Below the pieces are notes generated by a model. That model made no database searches. It was not told the origin of the DNA and saw only the letters and a list, made by a program, of their open reading frames with translations. The position numbers were made by a program, and so were the translations under genes. A DNA stretch of 64,000 bases, taken from assembly GCA_003508835.1 (NCBI GenBank), contig PUFA01000162.1, forward strand, positions 992,001 through 1,056,000. The letters run 5' to 3'. How positions within the stretch are numbered: the stretch's first letter is position 1; the number at the start of each line of letters is the position of its first letter. This DNA is from Eonycteris spelaea. Taxonomy: Eukaryota; Chordata; Mammalia; Chiroptera; Pteropodidae. This document shows positions 53,405 to 64,000 of the stretch, piece by piece.

Positions 53405-53640
53405 GGTTAAAAGTTCTAGCTTTGGTACCAGATGGATGTGGGTTGGTATCCCTGGCCCACCACTCATTAGCTATGTGATCTTGGAGCAACATAACTTGCC
53501 TCTCTGAGCCTCAGTTCTCTCATTTGTAAATGGGATCAGAATAACTACAAAAAAGGGTCATTGTGAAATTTAAGTGCATCAAGATGCCTAAAATACTTAG
53601 AACGGTGTCTGGTTTACAGTGAGCACCATGATTAGTAATA
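53405..53640 (+). repeat. MIR SINE, well preserved
   Basis: 'tttggtaccagatggatgtg', 'cattagctatgtgatcttgg', 'ctctctgagcctcagttctc', 'tcatttgtaaatgggatcag' and 'acttagaacggtgtctggtt' are near-consensus MIR. Confidence 0.92.
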
Positions 53641-54749
53641 ACATTTGTATTGTATTTTATAATAAGAAACATTTATTTAATGGTAACAGGATGTTAAAAT
53701 AGAAATTAGGCCAGGGTACATTTTTAAGAGATGTGCTAGATAAAATGCACATAATAAGTTCAAAAGAGTATAGTGGTTGTCAACTACCTGAACCTCTAAG
53801 TTCATTACTATTATAAGAACACACTAAATATGTGCTTACAGGATGCGAAGATAATCCGCAAATGACAGTTGGACTATGAAGATAATGAGTAGAGGAGAGA
53901 AAAAGATAGAGATTACAGACCCAGATTTCACACAGAGCCCAGCAGGCCAGCGAGAAAAAGGTGTGAGGTGTGATTTGTGACCCAACACTTCCTGCCACAA
54001 AGCTGAGAACCCATTTTCAACATGCTCCATGGGAACTGCACTCAGGGTGCTCTTCTACCTCCTCCCCCACTGAGCTAGACTCTTGGACATTGCTGCCTGA
54101 GACTAAAACAAGTACGTGGTGACTTCTTCCTCTTAGCTACAGTGTCCTGAAAACTCAGGTATTAAGTGTCATGCTGAGTGCATCTCCTCCTCGGAAGCTG
54201 TGAAATAGAAACTTTCAAAAGATAAGCTCATCTTTAACCGCACGACTTGTGTCATTTCATAATTCTAAACTTTCATAACCTTCATTTCCCGGGTGCAACT
54301 GGCATGACGAAAAATGCCACGTAATTTGCTCAACTCGGTCCTATGAAGGAATCAACAAGATTCTTGAATGAATTAAATCCATCTTTAAAGAATAGACCTA
54401 CCCAGATTGGGGATCAGTTTAAGGATGCAGGCGTTGCCTTTCACGTCCTTGAATTTTCACTTAAATCTCTGCCTTCTACCACTTTGCCATCCCCTCCCAG
54501 CTGCTCTTCGCCCGCTCCTATTTTCTATAGCTGATTTCTCTGGGGGTGCATTGGACCACCTCCTAGTACCCATTTCTCTTGTATCTTCAATCAGATTATT
54601 TCCCCCATGGCCTGGAAAAAAAGCTCAAGTCTCCTCTATTCTAAAAGTAAAATTAAAGGAAAAAAAAAAAAAGCCACCAAGGAGATTCCCTCAGCCCTGC
54701 GTACCATTCATCGCCTACATGAGGTTCATGAATGGTGATCTGTGGACTG
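53641..54749. other. Long unassigned interval
   Basis: About 1.1 kb with no recognised repeat or gene. The plus-strand frame 54407-54760 (117 codons) has no family features. Confidence 0.5.
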
Positions 54750-54925
54750 GCTTCAACTGAGCCACCTGCAAAAACTCAGTTTCCTAGGCCAACCAACCAC
54801 TAAAATTTGATTCAGAAGGTACAACATCAGAAGATCCAATGTGGGGCCTAGGAATTTGTATTTTTCAGGTTCCTTCCAGGTGATTAGAATGTTTAGCCAA
54901 ATTTTAAATCCACTGGTCATCTTTC
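54750..54925 (-). mobile_element. MER5A-type hAT element
   Basis: 'aaaatttgattcagaaggta', 'tgtggggcctaggaatttgt' and 'ttccttccaggtgattagaa' match reverse-complement MER5A (CTGATTCAGTAGGTCTGGGGTGGGGCC...). Confidence 0.7.
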
Positions 54926-55059
54926 TTATATTTCATCACCACTGACCCCAAACACCTAACAAGCTAACTTGCTCATACTACTTTTTCAAGAGTTACCCAC
55001 AACTTCTAACAGCCAGTGATCATTCTTGGCTTCTGTGGCAGTCAAGAAGGAAACAGTGT

Positions 55060-55885
55060 TCTACTTTCTTGATACTCTCTCCTCATTTCTGTTGTGAGCC
55101 ATCTAGTGACACTATATTATGTGGGCCAGTACCTCATGTCTTTTGCTATGTCTACTTCTACCTCCTAACATGAGAACATCAGCAATATTGAAGACAATGG
55201 TTCTCCCCTGCTCCATCTCTGGAGATCTCATTTAGTCATATCATTTTAATGAGCCTTGAAAGTGGCTTCTAAAACCATTTCTCCAGCTTTGCTTGCCCTC
55301 TTGAACTAGACTACCCCCTTCATATGTCTTCTCGGTCTTTAATCTAGCAAGTCCTAAAGTCATCATTTCCCCTAAAACTATAATCACCCTTCCAGAAATC
55401 CTTGCCTCAATCAATGCATCATTTCTCCAACACTCTCCCTTCACAACCTTGAAATGTCTCTTGCCTTTCCCCTTTTTTCTGCATGTGTGTTTTTTGATTC
55501 TTCCTTTGCAATATTTACCCACATTACTTCAAGCCCATCTCCCCTCCACCCCAGAGCCTTTACCTGAGCTATCTCTCTCAACTTTCACCTCCGTTTCTCT
55601 AAACTCTGGTTTCCTTTTAAGTCCCAGACCCATCTACCTCTTTCATGACGCTTTTATCTCATGTCCACTTTAGCCATGGTGGTGTCTCCTTCCTCCAACC
55701 ACCATTAACATTTATCTTCTGTTCTATTCATGCAGTGTTCACCACTTGCTATTTCTCTCTCACATCCTGTCTCTACCACTGGATTATGAGGGTTTTTTGA
55801 GGTCAAGTGCTCCACCCAATATCTCTTTAAAACCCTATCCATAGTACTATGTCTATGTTTAATAAATATTATTGATCATAATAAT
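55060..55885 (+). mobile_element. L2 LINE, long 3' portion
   Basis: 'ggagatctcatttagtcata', 'ctttaatctagcaagtccta', 'ctccaccccagagcctttac', 'tcccagacccatctacctct', 'catcctgtctctaccactgg' and 'tactatgtctatgtttaata' follow L2. The open frames at 55241-55673 are within it and not genes. Confidence 0.75.
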
Positions 55886-56667
55886 AGAAACAAACCCCTT
55901 TTGCATATTAAAAGCAATAATAAGCCTAGTTATTTGCACTAACAGTAAAAGACTAAAGAACTGAATTCCATTCATCAGTTAGAACACCTCATGCAATCAT
56001 CACCCTGTTGGCATAACATGAATGAGTGCTTCTCTCTTTATTCCAGGCTGATATTTCCAGTCCTTATGTCAGAGCTCAGTAAAGTGGCACATGGTGTCAA
56101 GACAAACACCCAACCCAGCTGTGCTAGGAAGCACTGATTCCCAACATATCTTGTGGCCTGACTCTTCCTACTGACCTGGCTCTGTTTCCTGTCCTGTAGG
56201 TACCCATCCACCTGAGCAGACCTTTCTTCCCATTTCCATTCTCTGCTGCCTTCCACTGGTGTAGGCAATCAAGAGCTGAGGGACTGGGCTCCTGCCATTA
56301 ATTTAAAACTCATGAACAAACACCAGAGAATGGCATGATTTGTTCCAGTTGCCTCTATACAGAGTCAGAAGAGCAGAGTGACAGGCATATGCTGAATTTT
56401 GAGCATTGTCTCAACTGCTGGAAATCATGGTCAAATAGTTCAACAACTTCTAGCATTAAAACTTGCTTTCTGTATGAAGAGACTCTTGCATAGTAAAGCA
56501 GACTCCTGGGGCTGGCGACATATTCTTGCACATGGGCAGAAGGACCCAGCCATGGTTTGAACCATGGCAGCTACGTAAACCAGATATGTTACATGCAATG
56601 CAATTTCCAATGCTCCTGTAAACAGCAAAACAGTGTTTTGAGGTGGGAGCTTTCTGGTCATTATTTA
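55886..56667. other. Unassigned sequence
   Basis: No repeat recognised. Includes a near-perfect palindrome at 56549-56568 (GCCATGGTT, two bases, AACCATGGC). Minus-strand open frames at 56440-56800 are not protein-like. Confidence 0.5.
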
Positions 56668-56735
56668 ATCCTTTTCTGTATTTTTTTCTAATTTTCCTAC
56701 AATGTCCTATGCAACTACAATAAATAACAAAATAC
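56668..56735 (+). repeat. HAL1/L1-type 3' UTR end
   Basis: 'tttctgtatttttttctaat' then 'tttcctacaatgtcctatgc' matches the HAL1/L1 end TTTCTGTATTTTCTAATTTTCTATAATG. Confidence 0.55.
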
Positions 56736-56912
56736 AACATTGTACTAATTGGAGGGAAAGCATACACATACAGAGAATTCTTTCCAGCCATTAACATCAT
56801 TTATTCTTGTTGTCATGCACTTTCATTTTAGTTTGGGAAGGTTGCTTACCATATAATGCCAGGCTAGCCTGCTGCCCTGGGCTCTTTAACTTTCTCTAGC
56901 CATGCATGCCAG
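56736..56912. other. Unassigned sequence
   Basis: Nothing recognised. Confidence 0.5.
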
Positions 56913-57160
56913 GGAGTGAGGTGTTGGAAAACCAGGGTCACAAAATGCACCAAGAGTTTTCTGCAGTGAAACTTTCACACTAAAATGACTCAAGGCAACT
57001 TTGATCACCTCCAAGAGCAGGAAAGACATTTCAAATGGAGCGAGGTGTTGGAAAACCAGGGTCACAAAATGCACCAAGAGTTTTCTGCAGTGAAACTTTC
57101 ACACTAAAATGACTCAAGGCAACTTTGATCACCTCCAAGAGCAGGAAAGACATTTCAAAT
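56913..57160. repeat. Tandem duplication of a 124-bp unit
   Basis: Copy one is 56913-57036 and copy two is 57037-57160. They are head to tail with no spacer and differ at one position (T at 56917, C at 57041). The unit ('gaggtgttggaaaaccaggg' to 'gaaagacatttcaaat') is not a repeat I recognise. The minus-strand open frame 56886-57077 reads through it. The near identity points to a recent event, or to an assembly artefact. Confidence 0.97.
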
Positions 57161-57344
57161 AGATCAGCTGTGCATGCTGGGCTCACTCTCCCAACCTTAA
57201 AATGTTGTCCTGCAGATGTTCTGTGAAGTAGATATTCTGCCTGGGGCTTGTGTGTGGATGCTGGACTTTGGTCCTCTAATTTAGGCAGTGATTAGGAGAA
57301 AAGAGTGAAATGAGTCAGATATACTTCTAGAAGACTACCTAAGC
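57161..57344. other. Unassigned sequence
   Basis: Nothing recognised. Confidence 0.5.
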
Positions 57345-57645
57345 TATTTAAAAGAATGAAGTAGACATCCCTGTACTTATATGCAATGACCTTCAAGACG
57401 TTTAAAGCAGAAATTAATGTGAACAATCTGATCTCACTTTCATAAAAGAATAAAACTGTAAGTTTTTTACATGAAAATGCATAGAAAAAGTCAGGCTTAA
57501 TAGGGATTATCTCTTGGAAAAGGAGAACTATGGAGGAGTAAATGGAGTGTTCAATTTGTACTATATGATATTTTATAAAAAGATAGAATAATGGTTTACT
57601 TGTATATTTTACAAAATTAAAACATTATTATAAGAAATATCTAAC
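57345..57645 (+). mobile_element. HAL1/L1-type 3' UTR
   Basis: 'gaatgaagtagacatccctg', 'caatgaccttcaagacgttt', 'gaaaatgcatagaaaaagtc' and 'tagggattatctcttggaaa' match the HAL1/L1 3' region (AAGATGTCCAAGATATATT...GTGGTTATCTCTGG). Confidence 0.65.
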
Positions 57646-57749
57646 CAGGGGTAATAAATGACCTACATAGCTTTCCATCTAGGCCTAAAAATAGCTAAAG
57701 TCATTTTAAGTAGGGAGAAAAAAATGACCTCAAATAATTTATTTTATTT

Positions 57750-58740
57750 ATCATTGGACAAATCCAACAGCAAATCCATCTGACTCTTTCTCAAAATATA
57801 TGTAGAATTCCACCACTTCTCACCACCTCCCCTGCTCACCTGACTAAGCTTCACCATCACTCACCAATGACATCTTAACCGTTTTTCCTACTTTTGTCCT
57901 GATACTTGCACAGTTTGTTTTCCATACTGAAAAAAAGTGGCCCTCTTCTGCTAAGAAACTTCCAGTGATTTTTTACATTACTCAGGGGAAAAGCCAAAAG
58001 TCTTACAGTGACTGCAAGACCCTGTGAGCCTCTAGTTATCTCTCCAATCCCATCTCCTACTACACATAGCTGCAGCCATACTGGCCTTTTTGCTCTTCCT
58101 TGAACACTCTAGACACACTGCTGCCTCACTATTTTCTCTGCCTGAAATGCTCTCTTTCTAGATTTCCCCATCATTTGTCTCCTACTTCCTTCAAGTCTCT
58201 GCTCAGAAGCCATCCACTTGACAAAACCTTCCCTGACTGCCCTAAACACTCCCATCTCATTTTCTTTTTTCTCACCTCATCTCATCTATTTTTTGCCACC
58301 ACCAAACATATTGTGTATTTTACATCTGATTTTATTTACTATCTGTCTACCCTTACGAGAATAAGAGCTCCATTTGGACAGAGTTTTGTTACTGTCGTTG
58401 GTAGTGGTGATGATGGTTTATTTGCTTGCCTATTGGGGTTTTTTTCTTAGTTTAATTGAGATATAATTAACATAGAACATTGTGTAAGTTTAAGATATAT
58501 GTGTTGCTTTGATATACTTATTTATTGGAAAATGACTACCACCACAGTGTTACCTAACATCTCCATCATGTCACATTATTACTGTTTCTTTATTATGGTG
58601 AAAACACAAAATCTACTCTCTTATGGCTTGTCTGTTTTTAATTAGTTTAATCTATTGCTGTACCCCAGCATCTAGATCCATTCCTGGCCTGTATTAGATG
58701 TGCAATAATGTTTTGTGGAATAAATGAGGTTTGAACAAGC
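57750..58740 (+). mobile_element. L2 LINE interrupted by an L1
   Basis: 'agaaacttccagtgattttt', 'acatagctgcagccatactg', 'cttccttgaacactctagac', 'ccttcaagtctctgctcaga', 'ttccctgactgccctaaaca' and 'gagaataagagctccatttg' are L2. After the L1 at 58446-58640 the L2 tail follows: 'ctgtaccccagcatctagat', 'ctggcctgtattagatgtgc' and 'gtggaataaatgaggt'. Confidence 0.88.
58446..58640 (-). mobile_element. L1M-type 3' end nested in L2
   Basis: 'tttaattgagatataattaa', 'catagaacattgtgtaagtt', 'taacatctccatcatgtcac' and 'aaatctactctcttatggc' are minus-strand L1 3' UTR. L2 sequence lies on both sides in the right order. Confidence 0.87.
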
Positions 58741-59414
58741 CTTTTGATAAACACTCTTTAACTGTTGGATCAAGCTAGCCAGCTTCCTTTTTTGTTGACA
58801 TCTTGGACACATCCTCACCACCACCACCACCACTGCTACCAGCAGCAGCTTTGAGAACAATGTTAAAAGATTAATGGATTGAAAAGTTCAAGCTTTCTGC
58901 ATCCTTGGCAGTGGGGTGTTGCACCAAAACACATAGCAACCCCTGTGCTTGGGTGCCATTCCTTTTGTGTCCCCTGTCAGCTCTGTCTGCTGTGCCTTAG
59001 AGCCTAGAACATCTATCCTATGTCAGGAGATGCTGCCCACACAGACCACCCTAGGGGAGGAAGGAGGCTCTGCCCATGTACAGAGACGGGAGAGCTATTG
59101 CATATACTACAGACAGAGAGCCCAGCTCAAGTTAACAAAAGCAGATTCACCTGTGGAGCAGTAAGGGGGGAAAGAAAAGGTTAAAAACTTCAAGGTGAGG
59201 AGAGAGACAGAACTACGCACACAGCATTTGGAAAAGACACATGCTGCAAAGAATATTTTGAGGGTGAATCCATCCAAATTCTCAGTAAGTATCAATATCC
59301 ACAAACTAACTCCTATTATTTGGCTGGTTAAAGAAGTAAGCAGTGTCATTTCTATCTAAGCCCCTTGCATATTGTTTCTCAGATGCTCAAGTCAAGCTCT
59401 CCTGGCCACTAGTT
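58741..59414. other. Unassigned sequence with a short (CAC)n
   Basis: (CAC)6 is near 58817-58834. Nothing else recognised. Confidence 0.5.
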
Positions 59415-59735
59415 ACCAGAGGCAGTGTGATGATGTGGACACATTAGGGCTTTGAGGTGAGACAGACATCTGTTCCAATCTTGCCTCTACCTTTCTAGCA
59501 ACTTCACTCTGGACAAATTGCTTAAACTTTGTGAAACTTCCTTTCCCTGTATATCAGATGAAATGGGAATTATAATATCTTTCTTGCAGGCAAGTTTTTT
59601 TATGGATTAAAACTAACATATATTATATATACATATGTATGTTTATAATATTTTATTTGTTATTTGTTTGTTTGTTTATATGTGACTGACAATGAGCCCT
59701 TAATAAAGAGCAGTAGTCATCATAATCAGTACCAG
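59415..59735 (+). repeat. MIR SINE with an AT-rich insert
   Basis: 'gggctttgaggtgagacaga', 'ctagcaacttcactctggac', 'tttccctgtatatcagatga' and, after an AT/TTTG-rich insert, 'gagcccttaataaagagcag' follow MIR. Confidence 0.72.
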
Positions 59736-60049
59736 AATTGATAATAGAATAATAATGAGTCTTAGTCCTTGGAGATGCAATTTAAATTTGACTTGGAATA
59801 CCTGGGGTTTTGTTTGTTGTGGGGTTTTTTTATTTGTTTGTTTCATTTTGTTTTGTTATTTCATTACTTCAGAACTCTCATACTGCCTTTCTCTTTACTG
59901 TGTTTATTGGCTCTTTCTTCCTCAGAGAGTTCTGGGACCCATTTCCAGTGAACAGGACAACTAAACGAGGGTGTCATTTCACTTCCACAGCCATTTTCAA
60001 CTGGGGCCAAATTTAAGGTGACAATCCCAAGGCAGATCTGCAGCTACGT
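59736..60049. other. Unassigned sequence
   Basis: T-rich with TTTG runs near 59807-59857. The three overlapping plus-strand frames here are low-complexity artefacts. Confidence 0.5.
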
Positions 60050-60605
60050 GCTAACTTGTAAAATCCAAAAGGGGCACCTGAATCTGATCACATCATTCTT
60101 AAAACCCCTTGGTGACCTTCCACTTGTTCTTAGGACAAAGACTAAGTTGCTACTTGAGGCCTTCCAAGCCCTTCATATATGGCCCTTACTTATCTCTCCG
60201 TCATTCCTGGCTCGCCACACTCCAACCACCCTGACCTTCCACCACTTTCTTGAGCACACTATCTCCTCTGCCAAGAGTAGGCCCCTCTCCCAGCTCTTCC
60301 CTGCCTAACTCCTTCTGGTCCCAAAGGAAATGTCATTTTCTTAAGGAAAACTTACCGAATCTCCAAACTGGATTAGGTTCCCTAATCTCATGGAGACCTC
60401 TGCTTTTTTCCATAGATGTCATATTGTTATTGCCTCATTATTTGTGTGATCCCATTTAAGGTCTACCACTTCTAGACATTAAGTTTCTTGAGGGCAGTGA
60501 CCCTGCTGTCCTTTCTCATGGCTGCAGCAGTCCCTGGAGCTTAGCATGGCTGGGCATAGAAACATGCTTCGTAAATATTTGTTGAATGGATAAGTGGAGT
60601 AATAG
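60050..60605 (+). mobile_element. L2 LINE, 3' portion to the tail
   Basis: 'cacctgaatctgatcacatc', 'ccttccaagcccttcatata', 'tcgccacactccaaccaccc', 'agtttcttgagggcagtgac', 'ggagcttagcatggctgggc' and 'cgtaaatatttgttgaatgg' are L2 in order. The open frames 60018-60459 lie in it. Confidence 0.9.
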
Positions 60606-60879
60606 GTGGATAGACACTGTTTTAGTCTAGTGGCGCCTAGTTTGGATCTCTGCGAGGCTCCTCTGGGGAAAGTGGGTCATTCTGAGAGACAGATGGGCCA
60701 TAAACAGCAGTACTCTGAAGAGTAGAAGTCAAATGGTATAGATTGATGGAGGGAAGCCTTCTCACCACATTCACTCCATCAGCTCTGAAGCAATGCCATC
60801 AGCAAAGGACATACATCTCCTGCCAGCAGTAGAGTGGGTGTTGGACTTCTGTCCTCACCTGAGGGGCTAACCCTGCCTT
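60606..60879. other. Unassigned sequence
   Basis: Nothing recognised. Confidence 0.5.
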
Positions 60880-61345
60880 GTTCAATACAGTACTAACTAC
60901 TAGTAACATGTGGCTATCAAGCCCTTGAAATGTAGGCAATGTGACCAAGGAACTGATTTTTAAGTGTTATTTCGTTCTATAATTGACATTTAAATTTAAA
61001 AAGTGGTACTCAATTCAGTTATTAGAAAAAAAATTATGTTTGGGCAGGTGAAACTATAACTTTTAGGAAGTCTAAATATGGATTAAATATTTCTTAGTGA
61101 AAATTCAGCATCTCATTTGAAATATGACATATACCAAATTTCAAAGATAGTACCCTAAAAAGGCAAATTTCTCACTAATAATGTTTATGTTAGTTACACA
61201 TTAAAATATTTTAGAAATATTAGATTAAATAAAATATATTATTAAAATTAGTTTTATCTGATTTTTTTTTTTCTTTTCATTGCAACTGCTAGAAATTTTT
61301 AAAGTATATATGTGGCCACATTATATCTCTTGGACAGTTTCTCTA
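60880..61345. mobile_element. Old DNA-transposon-derived repeat
   Basis: 'ctactagtaacatgtggcta', 'tcaagcccttgaaatgtagg', 'taaataaaatatattattaa' and 'tatatgtggccacattatat' then 'ctcttggacag' match a common mammalian MER-type DNA repeat (hallmarks TAGCCACATGTGGCTATTGAGCACTTGAAATG and ATTGGACAG at the far end). Exact family not certain. No coding sequence. Confidence 0.6.
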
Positions 61346-61684
61346 GACTGCTAATTTAGTGGAAAAAAATGAAAGAACACATTCCTTTTGAACCAGAGCC
61401 TGTAAGTTTTAAATCGACATCACTGTGGACCATGCTTGGAAGGAGGAGAATCTTCCGTCTTTACATGAAAAAAAAATTATTATATTAAAACCTGAAATGG
61501 TAGACACCAGAGTAATATCAAGGGTTTTGAGGAAGAAGCATGATTTCTCTTCTTCTTCCACGGCTGTAATGTTCCTCACTGCAGTGTTAGCAACCGTGAG
61601 GGAGTTGTGGATGGTGGGGAGGCTCCTTTGAGTTGCCTGGCGTATCAGCTAAACCAGTAATGAAATGAGAATAGTGACTATAAA
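61346..61684. other. Unassigned sequence
   Basis: Nothing recognised. Confidence 0.5.
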
Positions 61685-61875
61685 TTACTTTGTTCTTCTG
61701 TAGTACCTTTCCCCCATAGATCTTGCAAGCTTTCACAAATGCTAATTAAATTTTTCACAATAGCCTACAAAGGTCAAAATCTCATCTCCTTAGAACTGGT
61801 GAGAAGGCAGAGAAGTGGTGATTTGCCTAAAGCCACAGAGCAAAGCAATCAAGACTAAGAAGGCCAGATGCACAG
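61685..61875 (-). repeat. MIR SINE fragment
   Basis: 'gatttgcctaaagccacaga' and 'caatagcctacaaaggtcaa' with 'ggccagatgcacagtcactt' resemble reverse-complement MIR. Diverged. Confidence 0.6.
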
Positions 61876-62124
61876 TCACTTAGCTGGGCTACTCACCCAG
61901 GTTGCTCCTCTGAAGGTGCCAGCAGTTAATCACAGAATTATTCTTGCTTCCCAGAGTTCCAGCTTCCACTACTTTTTAAACAGTCTCTGTTCAAGAGAGT
62001 GACATTCTTTGGTAAGTGGCAAAAAATGGTAAGACCAAGTACTTCTTCAATGGAGAGCAAATGGTTAAAAAAAACACTTTAGGCTGGTAAACTTTTAGTT
62101 TCTTTATAAGATAGTACGGTCTGG
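61876..62124. other. Unassigned sequence
   Basis: Nothing recognised. Confidence 0.5.
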
Positions 62125-62290
62125 AGGCTTGCTGCTCAAAATGTGGCCCACTGATCAGCAGTGTGGACATAATCTGGGATCTTGTTAGAAATGCAGAATC
62201 TCAGGCCTCCAGACCTACAGAATAAGAAGACATTTTCACAAGCTCCTGAAGATTTCTGTAAGAATTAAAGTTTGAGAAGCACCCACTGGG
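62125..62290 (+). mobile_element. MER5A-type hAT element
   Basis: 'tgctcaaaatgtggcccact', 'gatcttgttagaaatgcaga', 'atctcaggcctccagaccta' and 'ttaaagtttgagaagcaccc' match MER5A from end to end. Confidence 0.85.
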
Positions 62291-62373
62291 GGCCTTGGAT
62301 TATAATCCCAAACTTCCTTACTATGACTAATTGAAGAAAATTCACTTGGAGTCCTTAACATCTGTCTCCTTCC

Positions 62374-62443
<70 letters not shown>

Positions 62444-62989
62444 TTTTTTTTAAATGTCTGCAGACTTGCTTTTTTGTAATGCTCTCAGTTTCTCTTCCCT
62501 ATTGACACCAGTTGGGCCACAGATATAGGTCACATGGTTCCCATTTAGCTTTAACTTTATGCAAACTTAGCACTCCACTACACAACCATTTGACTCGGAG
62601 AGTGGTACAAACTCAAATGCCTACAGATGCCAGGCGGGTAATGTGAATGAGTGTAGAGAGCCATGTTTGTTTGAGAAAGGAATCTTCATTTGAGCCCTTT
62701 CAGTACAGAGGCATTTGGTTTGCTTATTATAAGCCACTAGAATAATAGTTTCTTTCACAAAGAAATGTGTTCATTCTCGTTTTTCATAAAACATGGTCTT
62801 TTGATAGAAAAAGAAGGTTCAAGAAATATTTCCTATTTCCCTGAACACTATTATACAAGCAAACTAACGGCACAAGCGCAGCCCCGGTTGGCCTCCCATG
62901 GGAGTGGTGAGAGCTGCGTAGATGGACAGGGCATGCTGGAGTGAAGGGGGCAGGAGAGCTCTGCTCCAGCCATTGTCTCCAGGCGGGAA
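62291..62989. other. Unassigned sequence around a microsatellite
   Basis: Apart from the (TC)n(CA)n run nothing is recognised. Confidence 0.5.
62377..62443. repeat. Compound (TC)n(CA)n microsatellite
   Basis: About 22 TC units with one interruption, then about 11 CA units. Confidence 0.96.
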
Positions 62990-63155
62990 TTTGGGTCCAT
63001 TTTACCGGATCCTCCCATTTCTTAAAGAGAAGCCGGAAATTTGGATTTTTATGTGAAATCTCCCATTTTTTAATTTTGGCCATTAATTCAATTTCTTTAA
63101 ACATTGTGCAGGCCAAACAAAACATATCTGCGAGCCAAAATCTACACCCTCTGGA
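62990..63155. mobile_element. Possible hAT-type DNA element fragment
   Basis: 'gatttttatgtgaaatctcc', 'attaattcaatttctttaaa', 'cattgtgcaggccaaacaaa' and 'acatatctgcgagccaaaat' resemble a common mammalian DNA repeat with hallmark AAACATTGTGCAGGCCAAACAAAACA. Family name not certain, ends undefined. The open frames 62784-63177 overlap it. Confidence 0.45.
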
Positions 63156-63439
63156 CTGTGGTTTCTATGTCTCTTAGAGCAAAGTCTCAAAGATAGCAAA
63201 AACTGTTTTAATTCAAGGTTGAGCCTACCCATGGTCCTATCAAAAGGAGTCAGTGTGTGGTATCACCTGGAATGAGCATAACCTAAGCTCACCCTTTTAG
63301 CAGAAACCTAGGGTCAGGAGGCCATTTGGAAAGAAGCAGGTATGAATTGGGTGGCCATTTCAATACATATGTTACATTGACAAATATGTAACTAGGAGAT
63401 TCTGAGGGACAATAAACAACTCACTGTATTAAAAGCCGA
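63156..63439. other. Unassigned sequence
   Basis: Nothing recognised. Confidence 0.5.
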
Positions 63440-63830
63440 GCTTCTTGGGGTATAAGTTCACCCTTTTTATGCATGCTTCTATGAGTTTGACATATGTACA
63501 TAGTCATGTAAGCTCTACCACAAGCAAGATACAAAACAGTTTCATCACCCTCAAAATTTCCCACATGCCACTTTTTAATAGCCCCTCCCCCTCCCCCTGG
63601 CAACCACTAATCTGTTCTCTGTCCCTATAAGTGTGCCTTTTTCAGAATGTCATGGAAATGAAATCGTTGTTTATAGTCTTTTGAGTCTGGTTTCTTTCTC
63701 TTATCATGATGCATTTGAAATTTAACCATGTTATTGCATATATCAGCAGTTTATTTCTTTTTATTGCTGAGTAACTCTTCATTATAAGGATGAGCCACAG
63801 TTTGTTTACCCATTCACCAATTAGAGATTA

Positions 63831-63875
<45 letters not shown>

Positions 63876-64000
63876 TTGTGCATAAAGCAACCATAAAATA
63901 GTTTTAATTTCTCCTGGGTAACTATCTAGGGGTGGGATTGCTGAGTCCTGTGGGAAGCATGTATTTAACTTAATAAGACATTGCAAAACTTTTCCAAAGT
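63440..64000 (-). mobile_element. Old L1 LINE running off the window end
   Basis: Minus-strand L1: 'gtataagttcacccttttta', 'gcaaccactaatctgttctc', 'tggaaatgaaatcgttgttt', 'tttctttttattgctgagta', 'gtttgtttacccattcacca' and, after a (TG)n, 'ctcctgggtaactatctagg', 'gacattgcaaaacttttcca'. The 5' side lies beyond the window. Confidence 0.9.
63833..63874. repeat. (TG)21 microsatellite inside the L1
   Basis: Twenty-one TG units replace the L1 segment that normally reads 'gatggacatttgggttgttt'. Confidence 0.95.

Larger units (their letters stand above)
1..64000. other. No protein-coding gene supported in the window
   Basis: All open frames are short (longest about 140 codons), mostly overlap one another on both strands, and many lie in L1, L2 or microsatellite sequence. 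None matches a protein family I recognise. No promoter-like CpG island, tRNA, rRNA, snRNA or 7SL copy was seen. The window is read as intergenic or deep intronic DNA of a mammal. Short exons of a split gene could be missed without alignment or transcript data. Confidence 0.75.

Noticed and set aside
55241..55673. Basic minus-strand frame (KGRIKKHTCRKKGKGKRHF) as a DNA-binding peptide
   Set aside because: It is antisense to L2; the basic run comes from a pyrimidine-rich L2 segment.
1..64000. CRISPR array, prokaryotic operon, phage or plasmid features
   Set aside because: The DNA is clearly mammalian, with MIR, L2 and L1 throughout. No evenly spaced direct repeats were seen.

Overview
This is a mammalian genomic window with no supportable protein-coding gene, tRNA, rRNA or CpG island. 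Most of what can be recognised is old interspersed repeats: MIR SINEs, L2 and L1/HAL1 LINEs, MER-type hAT DNA transposons and a few LTR relics, plus microsatellites. I assigned families by reading the sequence against remembered consensus features, so family names at subfamily level are provisional and element ends are good to about 10-30 bases.

Likely host: no Alu, B1/B2, carnivore tRNA-Lys SINE or ruminant SINE was seen. Three L1 3' ends (23236-23302, 29485-29622, 51483-51965) carry a form I associate with bats (minus-strand reading starts 'tttattggggtaacatt', then 'caggtgtacattataattt' and 'ccacccaaagtc'). No young SINE of the vespertilionid type is present and the bat-type L1 copies are already diverged. 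A bat is therefore the best guess, and a lineage with little recent SINE activity such as a fruit bat is possible. This is inference from memory.

Layout. 0-15 kb: MIR and short L2 ends, a decayed L1 3' half (6.7-8.2 kb, +), an L1MA-type 3' end (9.2-9.7 kb, -), and long unique AT-rich intervals. 15-21.5 kb: a long L2, a GC-richer unique block (18.46-18.98 kb), a MER20-type element beside a MIR, a striking 127-base inverted repeat (20.01-20.14 kb), a second L2 interrupted by another L2 end, and a complete-looking MLT2-type solo LTR. 21.5-35 kb: mostly unique sequence, an exon-like splice acceptor and poly(A) signal (24.84-25.2 kb), the two longest plus-strand ORFs, a MIR/DNA-transposon/L1 nest (29.3-29.9 kb), a minus-strand L2, a CTCF-like motif (33.68 kb) and a microsatellite cluster (34.7-34.9 kb). 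35-45 kb: L2, a minus-strand L1 ending at a 35-A run, then MIR, HAL1-like and L1 fragments. 45-64 kb: LTR-like old repeats, a bat-type L1, MIR and MER20 and MER5A elements, a perfect-length 124-bp tandem duplication (56.9-57.2 kb), three long L2 copies, and a minus-strand L1 running off the end.

I found no new gene system. The most unusual structures are the 127-base hairpin, the 124-bp tandem duplication, a 34-bp identity shared between two different parts of old L2 copies, and a perfect 23-bp inverted repeat 1.3 kb apart.
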